Below are positions 5,647-13,594 of a stretch of DNA of 13,594 bases, piece after piece. The position numbers and the translations under genes were made by a program. Within the stretch, counting starts at the first letter, position 1, and every line of letters begins with the position of its first letter. Origin of the DNA: Clostridia bacterium (lineage in GTDB: Bacteria > Bacillota_A > Clostridia > Oscillospirales > CAG-272). Where the stretch lies: contig JAFXWT010000028.1 in the NCBI GenBank assembly GCA_017542695.1, positions 1 to 13,594 of the forward strand. The letters are read 5' to 3'. Below the pieces are notes generated by a model. That model did not search any database, was not told the origin of the DNA, and worked only from the letters and a program-made list of their open reading frames with translations.

Positions 5647-8187
5647 TTATTTTACCTCATACGTCATCTTTCCCGCGCTCTGTTCGAACGCTGTGCCGTC
5701 GGGGAGGATAACCGAAGCCGAGCAGTTTGGCGGGACGGTCACGGTGAATACGGTCGTGCCGCCGTTGCGCTTCCATCCGCTTTCGATCTTTCCGTAAATG
5801 CTTGCATATTTTGCTTCGGCATGCATGAAGCTTCCGCCAGAAACGGGCTTTACCGTGAAGTGATTTTCACTGTCAATGCGTATGCCGCACATCGTTTTGA
5901 ACAGCCATTCGCAAACGGCGCCTTTCGAGTAATGGTTGAGCGAGCCGATGCCGCCTTTTTTGCTGTCCGGTCCTTCCCATGCTTCCCAGACCGTCGTCGC
6001 GCCGTTTTTCGGCATCGAGAGCCAGCCGGGGATCTCCTCATTTTCAAGCAGGCGGTACGCCGCCTCGTGATCGATCTCAGTCAAAACGTCGAGGATGAGC
6101 GGCGTTGAGAGGAATCCCGTGCCGAGCCGCCAGCCGTAGTTTTCGAGCGCCTTGATGAGGCGCGCTTTTGCAAATTCCGTCTGCTTTTCGTCGAGCAGGT
6201 CCATGTAAAGCGGTCTGACGAGCCGCGCCTGCCGGTCGGTGTCGAGCGAATATGCGGGCGTTTTCACAAGTTCGCGGTAGGCGTCCCTGCATCCGTCGCG
6301 ATATTCGCGGTAAAGCGGCAGATCGTCGGTTTTTCCGAGCGTTTCGGCGATCTCGATCATCATCCCCATGAGATACGACGTGTACGCGGTGCTGACTTCG
6401 GGGTGCGGCGCGGCGAAATCCGTCCAATGAAAAGATTTGACGTCCGCGGGCTCCGCCCATTCGTCGTAGCTCTGACCGCAGTTGACAATATACTTTTTCG
6501 CATCGCCTCGCACGCCCGTTGCCCTTGCGTAAGGTCCGCCCCATTTCCCGCATCGCGAGATCAAAAACGACGCGTATTTCTTCATTTTGCAATAGTATTT
6601 TTTAAGGATCGCCCTGTCTCCGTACATCTTATAGAAGCGGTACGGATAGAGTATCCCTATGTCCGACCAACCGGTCGATCCGTCCATGACGTTCATATAG
6701 AAGTCCACGCCGCCATGCGGCGCGATCTGCGGCAATCTGCCGCTTTTCTTTTGCCAATCGTAAACGTCGCAAAGATACTTTTCGGAAAACGCGGCAAAGT
6801 CGAAAAGATAAGCCGCCGTCACAAAAAATATCTGCGCGTCGCCCGTCCAGCCGTGGCGCTCGCGCGTCGGGCAGTCCGTCGGGATGTCGAGATGATTTCC
6901 CTTCGCAGACCATTTCGTCGCCGCGAAAAACTTATTTAACAGCGCGCTCGAGCAGTCAAAAAAACCCGTTTCCTCCATGTCCGAATAAACGGCTATCGCC
7001 CCTACCTCTTCGGGTTTTATTTCAATATCGGACTCGAGCTCGGCATATCGAAAACCGAACACGGCAAACGTCGTTTTGTAGTCGTTTTGCCCCTCTTTGC
7101 AGGTGTACTCTATCTTTTGAAGCGGCGTCGTTCTGCGCTTTGTCGCAAGTTGAAAATTCTTCTGCGTCAGATCGCCGTTTTCGTCAAGCATCTCGCCGAA
7201 GCGCCACACCATGCGCTGACCGAGATGTGCCGAGATGTGAAATTCGATATATCCCGCGATGTTCTGCCCGAAATCGAGCAGCTGCCGCCCGTTCGGCGAG
7301 CGCGTGATAACGGGCGAAAAGCGCTCGTGCTCTGTGACGGGCACGTTGTTCGACGCGCTCGGTACGACGCCGTGAGCCGTCACTTTCGCGTGACCGGTAT
7401 ACGACGGCTCGCGGAACGATTCGACGACCTCGCCGTCCTTATTGTCGGCAAAACGGATCGGTCCGTCGCACGACCAGAGCCAGCTCCCGTCTGTGGCGAC
7501 GGTCTCCGTCGTCCCGTCGCCAAATTCAGTTTCAAGCTGTGCGAGGAGTTTTGTTTCCGTGCCGAACTGATTTCTTCTGCCCCACGCACCGATGCTCCCG
7601 CGATACCACCCGTCCGCAAGCTCTATCTCGATCGCGTTCGCGCCGTTCTCGAGCAAATCCGTCACATCATACGTCTGATACTGCACGCGCTTGTTGTAGT
7701 CGGTGTAACCGGGCGCAAGGCAGAAATCGCCCGCCTTTTTGCCGTTCAGTTTTGCCTGATACAAACCGCACGCGGTAATGTAAAGCCGCGCTTTTTTTAT
7801 ATTTTTTGTGACCGTAAACTCTTTTTTGAAGCAGTCGACGGGATAGCGTGTGCGCGGGCGAACGGTGTAGTCGCCCGTGATCCATTTTGCGCGCCAGTCT
7901 TCCCTGCTCAACCCGAATTCAAAGAAATCAGTCGACGGCTCGCCCTCGACGCCGTTTTCATCCCAGAGCGTTACGGTGTAGTTTACGCGCTCGCGCGACA
8001 AAAGCGTCAGTGGATATTCGGCGCGCATCGTGTCGCCATCCACCTTGCCGCTGTCCCATTTTTCGGTCACGATGCGGTACGCCGTCTGCTTTTTTCCGCC
8101 CTCGCAGTTCCAGAAAATGCGCGGGCGCTGAACATCGATCCCGACGGGACTTTTCAGGTATTCGGTTTTAAGTCTTACAGCCTTCAT
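5647..8187 (-). CDS. GH78 alpha-L-rhamnosidase, cytoplasmic
   Basis: Hydrolyses terminal alpha-L-rhamnose from oligosaccharides or plant glycosides. The 846-residue protein follows the usual GH78 order: N-terminal beta-sandwich domains (about 1-300), a further beta domain (about 300-400), an (alpha/alpha)6 barrel (about 410-770) and a C-terminal beta domain. Catalytic motifs are intact: [13 protein letters not shown] with Asp438, general acid Glu443 and Asp450, spaced as in characterised GH78 enzymes, and TVWEAWEG with the likely base Glu735, then SLNHYSKG with His752. There is no signal peptide, so it acts inside the cell. Its ATG overlaps the stop codon of the transporter gene (ATGA). The nearest purine-rich stretch AAGGAAAGG is 14 bases upstream, too far to be an ideal binding site, so translation is probably coupled. 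It is the last gene of the operon. The exact aglycone or linkage cannot be told from sequence. Confidence 0.93.
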   Translation of the reverse strand: MKAVRLKTEYLKSPVGIDVQRPRIFWNCEGGKKQTAYRIVTEKWDSGKVDGDTMRAEYPLTLLSRERVNYTVTLWDENGVEGEPSTDFFEFGLSREDWRAKWITGDYTVRPRTRYPVDCFKKEFTVTKNIKKARLYITACGLYQAKLNGKKAGDFCLAPGYTDYNKRVQYQTYDVTDLLENGANAIEIELADGWYRGSIGAWGRRNQFGTETKLLAQLETEFGDGTTETVATDGSWLWSCDGPIRFADNKDGEVVESFREPSYTGHAKVTAHGVVPSASNNVPVTEHERFSPVITRSPNGRQLLDFGQNIAGYIEFHISAHLGQRMVWRFGEMLDENGDLTQKNFQLATKRRTTPLQKIEYTCKEGQNDYKTTFAVFGFRYAELESDIEIKPEEVGAIAVYSDMEETGFFDCSSALLNKFFAATKWSAKGNHLDIPTDCPTRERHGWTGDAQIFFVTAAYLFDFAAFSEKYLCDVYDWQKKSGRLPQIAPHGGVDFYMNVMDGSTGWSDIGILYPYRFYKMYGDRAILKKYYCKMKKYASFLISRCGKWGGPYARATGVRGDAKKYIVNCGQSYDEWAEPADVKSFHWTDFAAPHPEVSTAYTSYLMGMMIEIAETLGKTDDLPLYREYRDGCRDAYRELVKTPAYSLDTDRQARLVRPLYMDLLDEKQTEFAKARLIKALENYGWRLGTGFLSTPLILDVLTEIDHEAAYRLLENEEIPGWLSMPKNGATTVWEAWEGPDSKKGGIGSLNHYSKGAVCEWLFKTMCGIRIDSENHFTVKPVSGGSFMHAEAKYASIYGKIESGWKRNGGTTVFTVTVPPNCSASVILPDGTAFEQSAGKMTYEVK

Positions 8188-9698
8188 TCCGTTTGACCGT
8201 GCCTTTCCTTGATCTCGGCTTGTTCTTTTGCGATCGTCTTTTCGACGTTGACGAATTTCAGTATCAGAGCGAGAAGTATGCCCGTGAATACCTCAACGCC
8301 GACGAACGCAAGCGTTATCATGCGCCCGACCGCCTCGGGTTGTTCAAATGCTACGGTGAAAACGCCCTCGGACGCTTTGAGCGAATCGAGCGCCACCTGC
8401 GGCGAAAGTCCAGTTTCGAAGAGGTACGCCGACGCGTCGGCAATGCTCGAAAATTTCTCCGGCGCGATGTATCCCGAGATCGAAAGGAGCCAGTTGAACA
8501 CACCCGTCATTATCCCGACCATCGCCACGGCTATGATGTTGTATATCGACATCGCGTTGCCGTCGACGCGCTTGTCCGTCTTCCATTCGAGGTGATCGAG
8601 GCAGTCGGCAAACAGCGCCATAAAGACGTAAGCGCACGGCAGACCGCCGATATTTTTGATGAACTGCCCGACGAGCACGATGACGAGATTTGTCGGGAAA
8701 AGCCAGCATATAAGCGATCCGACGGCGTAAAGAATGAAACCGATCATCGTCACGTTGCGCTTGCCGAATTTCTTCGCAAGCGGCCATACGGCGAATATGC
8801 CGATGCCCATCGGTATGCCGCCGATGACGGAAACGAGCATCTGCGTGATGCCGTCGTTATACGTGCCGAGCACGTAGTTGCAGTAGTAGACGAGCCCCAT
8901 GTTTTTAAGGCACGTTCCGACGGTGTAGATGAAGAAATAAGCGTACATCAGCACCATGTATTTGTCGCCGAATATGATCTTTATCTGTTCTTTGAACGAT
9001 AGTTTTTCTTTCGGCTGGTCCGACGTTTCCTCAGTCACGCGTTCTTTTGTGAAGAAGTATTCGATGAGCGTCAGCGGGAGTGCGACGATCGAGATTATCG
9101 ACATCAGCGTTATCCATTTCGCCTTGTCGACGCCGATCATCGGCATTATGACCATCGGGAAAACGAGCGCGACGAGTATGCCGCTCATCATTATCGTCGT
9201 GATCTGATTGAATACGGAAAGGCCGCCGCGCGCCGTGCTGTCGCGCGTCGAAAGCGGGACCATGAGGTTGTGGCTCATGTTGAATATCGTATATGCAAAC
9301 GAGTAAAACAGGTTGTACGAGATCATCACCCATACAGCTTTGACGACATCGCTTGACTCCGGCACGGTAAAGAGCAAGATCCCCGTCACCGCGACGAGCG
9401 GCGCCGAAAGAAGCAACCACGGGCGCGCTTTTCCCTGTTTTGTTTTCGTGCGGTCGATGACGATACCCATCAGCACGTTCGTTACCGCGTCGATGATCTT
9501 CGACACCATCGGGAACGCGACAAGAAACACGCCGCCCCAGAGCGTCGTGAGTTTCAAAACGTCCGTGTAGTAGACGTTGAGGTACGTCGCGAGCACCGCG
9601 TTAAGCAAGAGTGCCCCCGCGGGACCGATGAGATACCCGAGCCATTTTTCTTTTGTCTTGACATCGGGCGTTTTGATCAGACTATTCGGAAGTTTCAT
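8184..9698 (-). CDS. GPH-family sugar:cation symporter (MFS_2)
   Basis: A 504-residue membrane protein with about twelve hydrophobic segments, of the glycoside-pentoside-hexuronide:cation symporter family. The family signature after the second transmembrane segment is present: [15 protein letters not shown] (70-84) followed by GKARPW (89-94). A second typical stretch, [15 protein letters not shown], lies in the later half. A charged cytoplasmic loop ([18 protein letters not shown]) separates the two six-helix halves. It has no fused regulatory EIIA-like domain. The start is set by AAGGAGG (9708-9714), which is inside the last codons of the upstream GH3 gene, nine bases before the ATG. The GH3 stop codon and this start are one base apart. 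Sitting between a GH3 and a GH78 gene, it probably imports the glycoside these enzymes cleave. Confidence 0.93.
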   Translation of the reverse strand: MKLPNSLIKTPDVKTKEKWLGYLIGPAGALLLNAVLATYLNVYYTDVLKLTTLWGGVFLVAFPMVSKIIDAVTNVLMGIVIDRTKTKQGKARPWLLLSAPLVAVTGILLFTVPESSDVVKAVWVMISYNLFYSFAYTIFNMSHNLMVPLSTRDSTARGGLSVFNQITTIMMSGILVALVFPMVIMPMIGVDKAKWITLMSIISIVALPLTLIEYFFTKERVTEETSDQPKEKLSFKEQIKIIFGDKYMVLMYAYFFIYTVGTCLKNMGLVYYCNYVLGTYNDGITQMLVSVIGGIPMGIGIFAVWPLAKKFGKRNVTMIGFILYAVGSLICWLFPTNLVIVLVGQFIKNIGGLPCAYVFMALFADCLDHLEWKTDKRVDGNAMSIYNIIAVAMVGIMTGVFNWLLSISGYIAPEKFSSIADASAYLFETGLSPQVALDSLKASEGVFTVAFEQPEAVGRMITLAFVGVEVFTGILLALILKFVNVEKTIAKEQAEIKERHGQTE

Positions 9699-9699
9699 A

Positions 9700-11832
9700 T
9701 TACTGTTCCTCCTTCGGAAGTTTCGGTGCTTTTATAGGCGTCAGGATTTTGCGGAGCCCTTTGAAAAAACGGCGGTTCGTCATCTCGACGAATCCCTCGG
9801 CGAGATTGTACGGGAAAAGTTTTCCCGCCGACATCGACATCGAGCGGAGGGAGTTTGTCACCATCACCCGCTCCATAAAATACGCGCCTTTGATCGCGTT
9901 GTCTTTTTCGGGGCCGTCCGGCATTTTTTCAGCTTTTTTCATCTGTTTTCGCACGACCGACATGACGGAATTATAGAAAATCCTGCCCATGAACGTCTGT
10001 TTTAAATCGACAAACGGCGACTCGAGCGTCACGGGAAAGCGCGGCGGCTCGTTTGGGATCGTGAGATCGTCTGAATAGATCGCCTCGTCTCTCGGCTCGG
10101 GCGTGATCGTTACCGTTTTGCTCTCGCCGGGCGCGAGACGGACTTTTTCAAAGCCGGCAAGTTCGCCGTCGATGAAGAGCATCGCGACATCCGCGCCGTA
10201 TCTGTCTCCCGTGTTCGTCACGGTTTTGATATACGTTTTGCCTTCTTTTGCCCATTCGCTCTGGGAGAACGTCGTGTATGAGAGCCCGTGCCCGAACGGA
10301 TAGCGCACGGGGATTTTGTGCTTATTAAAGTATCGGTAGCCGACATCCGTGCCCTCGCCGTATATCTCGTTTATGCCCTTGCCGAACGTGTCGGCGCACG
10401 GCACGTCTTCGTATTTTATCGGCCAAGTCTCCGCGAGCTTGCCCGACGGATTTTTCTCGCCGAAAAGGAGCTCGTAAACAGCCGTTCCGCCGTTTTGCCC
10501 GGGGAGGTACATATTCAATATCGCGGCGACTTTGTCGTCAAACGGGAGCTCGACGGGCGAGCCGCCGAACAGCACCACGACGACGGGTTTGCCGGTCTGA
10601 CACATCTCATCGATCAGCGCGAGCTGATCGTCAGGCAACCGCATGTTTTCTCTGTCGCACCCCTCGGACTCGCAGATCTCCGTCAGCCCCGCGAAAACGA
10701 CGATCTTGTCGCAGTCGCCGACGCTGTAATTCTCGATTCCGTGCACTTTGAACGCATCTTCCGGCGTCGTAAGGCGCGCGGGATTTATCATCGAACTGCC
10801 CGCGCCCTGATAGCGCATATGCCGGAACATTTCGCCGCATATGTGCAGTTTTTCGGATCTGTTAAGCGGCAGCGCGCCGTCGTTTTTCATCAGGACAGCA
10901 GAATCCGCGGCTATCTCGGCGGCAAGCGCGTGATGCGCGTCGAAATCGATCGGCGACGCGTCTCTCGGGCGCGCGTATTTATCGACGAAATCAAGGACGT
11001 TTTCGGCGGCACGGTCGAGGTCGGCGATATCGAGCGAGCCTTTTTCGACGCCGTCGAGTATCTGACGGCGGCAGTACGCCGTGTCGCCCGGCATTTCGAG
11101 ATCGAGCCCCGCCCGAATCGCCGCGATCCTGTCGCGCATTGCGCCCCAGTCGGTCATGACGAGCCCATTATATTCCCACTCCTTGCGGAGAACGTCGGTG
11201 AGCAACCATTTGTTTTCCGAGCAGAACGTGCCGTTGATCCGGTTGTACGCGCACATCACGGCGGCGGGCTTCGCGTGCTTGACTATGTACTCGAATTGGC
11301 GAAGATACAGGCGGCGCGCCGTGTTTTCGCTCGCGACCGAATTGCCCATGAAGCGGTATTTTTCGCTGCTGTTGAGCGCGAAGTGCTTTACGCACGCGCC
11401 GACTCCCTTCGACTGCACGCCCTCGACCATCGCCGCGCCGAGCACTCCCGAAAGATAAGGATCCTCGGAAAAATACTCGAAATTCCGCCCGCAGAGCGGG
11501 TTTCGCTTTATGTTCACGCCCGGTCCGAGCAGAATGTGAACGCCGTAGCTACGGCATTCGTCACCAATCGCCTCGCCCATTTTCCTGAGATTTTCGGGAT
11601 CCCAGCCCGATGCCGTCGTCGCCGCCGTCGGAAAGGACGTCGCGGGCAGACTCTCGGATATGCCATTGTCGCCGCTCTCAACCTGCACGCGCAGCCCGTG
11701 CGGCCCGTCGGACATTCTGATGGACTGCACGCCGAGGCGCGGGATCGGATTTGTGTACATGAAATCCGTCCCCGCGACGAGCGCCGCTTTTTCGTTTACC
11801 GTCATTTCGGATAATATCTTCTTTACGTCCAC
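9700..11832 (-). CDS. GH3 family beta-glycosidase, probably beta-glucosidase
   Basis: Retaining glycosidase, most likely releasing glucose. With GTG 11832-11830 as start the product has 710 residues. This start is preferred because GGAGGAG (11840-11846) lies seven bases upstream and the protein then begins [19 protein letters not shown], as family members usually do; an upstream in-frame ATG (11865) would place the binding site inside the gene. The TIM-barrel domain has [31 protein letters not shown] and VMTDWGA with nucleophile Asp228. The second domain has [12 protein letters not shown], whose Glu390 is the likely acid/base, and then [11 protein letters not shown] leading to a fibronectin III-like domain. 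About 100 extra C-terminal residues, rich in Met, Lys and Arg and ending in PKLPKEEQ, follow. No signal peptide is present, so it is cytoplasmic. It is the first gene of the operon. Xylosidase or other GH3 specificities remain possible. Confidence 0.92.
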   Translation of the reverse strand: MDVKKILSEMTVNEKAALVAGTDFMYTNPIPRLGVQSIRMSDGPHGLRVQVESGDNGISESLPATSFPTAATTASGWDPENLRKMGEAIGDECRSYGVHILLGPGVNIKRNPLCGRNFEYFSEDPYLSGVLGAAMVEGVQSKGVGACVKHFALNSSEKYRFMGNSVASENTARRLYLRQFEYIVKHAKPAAVMCAYNRINGTFCSENKWLLTDVLRKEWEYNGLVMTDWGAMRDRIAAIRAGLDLEMPGDTAYCRRQILDGVEKGSLDIADLDRAAENVLDFVDKYARPRDASPIDFDAHHALAAEIAADSAVLMKNDGALPLNRSEKLHICGEMFRHMRYQGAGSSMINPARLTTPEDAFKVHGIENYSVGDCDKIVVFAGLTEICESEGCDRENMRLPDDQLALIDEMCQTGKPVVVVLFGGSPVELPFDDKVAAILNMYLPGQNGGTAVYELLFGEKNPSGKLAETWPIKYEDVPCADTFGKGINEIYGEGTDVGYRYFNKHKIPVRYPFGHGLSYTTFSQSEWAKEGKTYIKTVTNTGDRYGADVAMLFIDGELAGFEKVRLAPGESKTVTITPEPRDEAIYSDDLTIPNEPPRFPVTLESPFVDLKQTFMGRIFYNSVMSVVRKQMKKAEKMPDGPEKDNAIKGAYFMERVMVTNSLRSMSMSAGKLFPYNLAEGFVEMTNRRFFKGLRKILTPIKAPKLPKEEQ

Positions 11833-11865
11833 AAAAAAACTCCTCCGCAGATTATTTTCACCCAT

Positions 11866-11871
11866 ATTTTA
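11866..11871 (-). promoter_or_regulatory. Candidate -10 box of the glycosidase operon
   Basis: On the minus strand GATAAAAT gives a -10-like TAAAAT (11866-11871), about 34 bases before the GTG start. No acceptable -35 hexamer is found 16-18 bp upstream (the sequence there reads like ATACAA). A promoter with a poor -35 next to the 9-bp direct repeats fits activation by an AraC-type regulator. Confidence 0.4.
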
Positions 11872-11893
11872 TCAGGAAACCGACACTTTTGTA

Positions 11894-11922
11894 TTGCATT
11901 TTTGTAATCATTTTGATATAAT
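11894..11922 (+). promoter_or_regulatory. Promoter of the AraC-family regulator gene
   Basis: TTGCAT (11894-11899), 17-bp spacer, perfect TATAAT (11917-11922). Transcription would start near 11929. One of the direct repeats lies in the spacer and the other runs from the last base of the -10 box into the start region, so a bound regulator should block this promoter. Confidence 0.7.
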
Positions 11923-11930
11923 TGTAATCA
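11902..11930. promoter_or_regulatory. Candidate operator: two 9-bp direct repeats 20 bp apart
   Basis: TTGTAATCA occurs at 11902-11910 and again at 11922-11930, 20 bp apart and so on nearly the same face of the helix, as expected for the two DNA-binding halves of an AraC-family site. Relative to the likely start of the minus-strand operon (about 11859) the copies sit at roughly -43 to -51 and -63 to -71, a classic activator position. They also overlap the regulator's own promoter. Confidence 0.55.
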
Positions 11931-11945
11931 GTGGAGGTTAAAAAT

Positions 11946-13139
11946 ATGGAAAAACCCGATCTTAAATATATTTGCACCGTAATCGGCAACCTTTCGGGCG
12001 TGCCGATACGCATTTATAAGAACGGCGAACTCTTGTTTTACTACTCGCTCGTCAGCCTGCCGAGAGACCCTATCGTCACGTACCTTGACGGGATAAACGA
12101 GATAAAAGACGGCGTCGGATACTACGCGACTGACAGCCGTCGATATTACGGCATACTAAACGCGAACGACATCAAAATCGTCATGGGCCCGTCGGGACAG
12201 ATACGCCCGAGCGAAAGAGAGCTTTACGAACTCGCGTTCCGCGCCGATGTTACACCCGACGATATTCCCGATTTTATCGCAGGCATGAAAGCGATCGTCT
12301 CAATGCCGCTCGAAAGCATTTTGCAGATACTCTGCATGCTGAATTACGTGATGACGGGCGAAAAAAAGACGCTTGAGGACATCGCCATTTACGACAAAGA
12401 GCAAGAAACGCTCTCCAAGCAGAACGCAATAAGTCATACAGCGGCTCACTTTTTCGACGAACGAAGCATCGAGCACCACAACACATACGACCTCGAGCAA
12501 CTCCTGATGAATCTCATCCGCAAAGGCGACACGGCTGCCCTGCGCGAATGGGTCTCGTCTGCACCCGCCGTGCGCGGCGGAATAATCGCACCCGATCAAC
12601 TCCGCCAGCGAAAAAACATGTTCATCGTCACGGCGACGCTCGCGTCGCGCGCGGCGATACGCGGCGGCATGGCGCAGGAGGACGCATTTTCCCTCAGCGA
12701 CGCGTATATTCAAAAGTGCGAACTTCTCTCCGAGCCTGACCGCATAATGAATCTGCAATATCACATGATAATCGAGTTTACCGAGCGCGTCGAGCAACTC
12801 CGCCTCGGGACGCGGCCGACGAAACTGACCGTCGATGTCGCAAATTACGTCCAGCACCATATTTCCGAGCCGATCACGGCGGAAAAGATCGCCGAGGAGC
12901 TTTACATGAGCCGCCCGTATCTCTCAAAGAAGTTCAAAGAGGAATCGGGGCAGACGCTCAAAGATTTTATCTTGAAAGAAAAAACAGAAGAGGCAAAACG
13001 ACTTCTCAGGTACACCGATAAATCCCTCTCGTCAATCTCCGTCTATCTCGGTTTTTCGTCGCAAAGCCATTTCAGCCGCGTATTTCACGGGATCACGGGC
13101 ATGACCCCATGCGAATACAGAGAAAAACGCTCGCACTGA
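11946..13139 (+). CDS. AraC-family transcriptional regulator of the glycoside locus
   Basis: A 397-residue protein. The C-terminal 100 residues form the double helix-turn-helix of AraC/XylS regulators: first HTH about 310-335 (ITAEKIAEELYMSRPYLSKK) and second about 361-392, with LGFSSQSHFSRVFHGITGMTP as the family signature. The N-terminal 280 residues do not look like a cupin; they begin with YICTVIGNLSGVPIRIYKNG, which may be a PAS/GAF-like sensor, and contain a helical segment (about 220-280, NMFIVTATLASRAAIRGG) seen in other clostridial AraC proteins. The sensor assignment is a guess. ATG 11946 is chosen because GGAGG (11933-11937) precedes it by eight bases; an in-frame GTG at 11931 overlaps that site. 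It is divergent from the GH3-transporter-GH78 operon and probably activates it in response to an imported sugar or glycoside while repressing itself. Confidence 0.93.
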   Translation: MEKPDLKYICTVIGNLSGVPIRIYKNGELLFYYSLVSLPRDPIVTYLDGINEIKDGVGYYATDSRRYYGILNANDIKIVMGPSGQIRPSERELYELAFRADVTPDDIPDFIAGMKAIVSMPLESILQILCMLNYVMTGEKKTLEDIAIYDKEQETLSKQNAISHTAAHFFDERSIEHHNTYDLEQLLMNLIRKGDTAALREWVSSAPAVRGGIIAPDQLRQRKNMFIVTATLASRAAIRGGMAQEDAFSLSDAYIQKCELLSEPDRIMNLQYHMIIEFTERVEQLRLGTRPTKLTVDVANYVQHHISEPITAEKIAEELYMSRPYLSKKFKEESGQTLKDFILKEKTEEAKRLLRYTDKSLSSISVYLGFSSQSHFSRVFHGITGMTPCEYREKRSH

Positions 13140-13154
13140 CAGGACGGGATTTTG

Positions 13155-13195
13155 AAAAAACAGAGCCGAAAATCAAGCGATCGGCTCTGTTTTAT
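13155..13195. terminator. Terminator after the regulator, copy B of the 41-bp repeat
   Basis: A perfect 9-bp stem CAGAGCCGA (13161-13169) with TCGGCTCTG (13181-13189), preceded by six A and followed by TTTT. It lies 15 bp after the regulator stop codon. Three mismatches in 41 separate it from copy A (5583-5623), and its 12-mer CCGAAAATCAAG (13166-13177) also occurs in the tRNA-Tyr terminator (5438-5449). Copy B pairs perfectly where copy A has an A-G mismatch. Confidence 0.85.
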
Positions 13196-13221
13196 TGAAA
13201 GGCGAAAACATAAAATCTAAT

Positions 13222-13338
13222 CTATATTATCCCAAGATGATCCTTTAACGCGTCAGCCTTTTCATGAATGTAAATTTTAGCGGTTATTTCCACACTGGCA
13301 TGCCTCAAAAACTTTGATACGGCATAGATATCTTTGGT
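13222..13338 (-). pseudogene. C-terminal remnant of a tyrosine recombinase (integrase)
   Basis: On the minus strand a frame reads TKDIYAVSKFLRHASVE, then ITAKIYIHEKAD, and ends at TAG (13222-13224). This is the usual end of a phage/ICE-type tyrosine recombinase: the His of the LGH-like motif (here LRH, codon 13300-13302) and the nucleophilic Tyr (codon 13270-13272), about ten residues apart. Everything upstream, including the HxLR arginine motif, is missing. A TGA interrupts the frame at 13351-13353 and a TnpA fragment occupies the adjoining DNA. No start codon or binding site is apparent, so it is a dead fragment. About 39 residues remain, so subfamily assignment is not possible. Confidence 0.7.
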
Positions 13339-13339
13339 T

Positions 13340-13594
13340 TTATGCAAATTTCATATTGCCCCATTTCTGGAATATCATCAGCAAACTTTTCCCTTTCAAA
13401 TATCCCATGAATCCCGAAACGCTCATTTTGGGCGGAATTGCTACCATCATATGTATATGATCCGGACATACCTCCCCTTCTATTATTTCTACTCCTTTCC
13501 ACTCGCATAATTGCCTCAATATCTCTCGTACCTCTTTCCGTTTCTCTTCAAAAAATACTTTTCTTCGATATTTCGGCGCAAATACTATATGGTA
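13340..13594 (-). pseudogene. Truncated IS200/IS605 TnpA (Y1 HUH transposase)
   Basis: On the minus strand the frame enters from the window edge as YHIVFAPKYRRKVFFEEKR and continues through EILRQLCEWKGVEIIEGEV, then CPDHIHMMVAIPPKMSVSGF, GYLKGKSLLMIFQKWGNMKF, and stops at TAA (13340-13342). These are the characteristic TnpA segments, with the metal-binding HUH motif His-Ile-His at codons 46-48 of the visible part. The complete protein would go on past KFA with another 40 or so residues including the catalytic Tyr, which are absent. The N-terminal 15-25 residues lie outside the window. The gene is broken at its 3' end and cannot encode an active Y1 transposase. No recognisable IS right-end hairpin follows it. 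Confidence 0.85.

Noticed and set aside
5257..6108. 283-codon open frame on the + strand starting inside tRNA-Thr
   Set aside because: It runs through both tRNAs, two terminators and the A-tract array, then antisense to the rhamnosidase. It cannot be a real gene.
10288..11814. 508-codon open frame on the + strand opposite the GH3 gene
   Set aside because: It is antisense to a clearly conserved GH3 coding sequence, is rich in Arg/His/Ala/Val as expected of a codon shadow, and shows no family motif or upstream binding site.
5350..13594. tRNA-Tyr 3' end as an attachment site for the recombinase
   Set aside because: I looked for a copy of the tRNA-Tyr 3' end near the recombinase fragment (13200-13594) and found none, so a classical tRNA att pair is not supported within the window.

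Overview
The window looks like a chromosomal segment of a moderately GC-rich, anaerobe-type Bacillota, probably an uncultured gut or rumen clostridium. The signs are an isoleucine T-box leader, sigma-A type promoters with 17-bp spacers, strong AAGGAGG/GGAGG ribosome binding sites, a GPH-type sugar porter, a tRNA-Thr(UGU)/tRNA-Tyr(GUA) pair with encoded CCA ends, and an IS200-type transposase remnant. The exact taxon cannot be read from the sequence alone.

Left part (1-5160, + strand): an AT-rich intergenic stretch with a possible divergent partial gene, then smpB (trans-translation), an Ile-specific T-box riboswitch, a long eukaryote/archaea-like (type 2) isoleucyl-tRNA synthetase, a strong hairpin, and a small lipoprotein of unknown function. 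There is no terminator between smpB and the ileS promoter, so the T-box attenuator probably also ends smpB read-through transcripts.

Middle (5161-5646): a consensus extended -10 promoter drives tRNA-Thr and tRNA-Tyr, followed by an intrinsic terminator, a 71-bp stretch of A-tracts spaced exactly 11 bp apart, and a bidirectional terminator where the tRNA unit converges with the sugar operon.

Right part (5647-13139): a sugar-catabolic locus. An AraC-family regulator (+) is divergent from a tightly coupled three-gene operon on the minus strand: GH3 beta-glycosidase, GPH/MFS_2 transporter, GH78 alpha-L-rhamnosidase. None of the enzymes has a signal peptide, so the likely scheme is import of an intact rhamnosyl-glucoside (rutinose or neohesperidose type, or a plant glycoside carrying one) and cytoplasmic cleavage of rhamnose and glucose. 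Two 9-bp direct repeats 20 bp apart in the divergent promoter region are good candidates for the regulator's operator.

Far right (13140-13594): a second near-identical copy of the 41-bp terminator found at the left end of the sugar locus, then the 3' end of a tyrosine recombinase gene abutting a truncated IS200/IS605 TnpA, both on the minus strand and both decayed. The sugar locus is therefore bracketed by matching terminator repeats, with a tRNA gene on one side and mobile-element debris on the other. No completely new system is visible. The best leads are the regulatory structures, the bracketing repeats, the phased A-tract array and the recombinase/transposase chimera.
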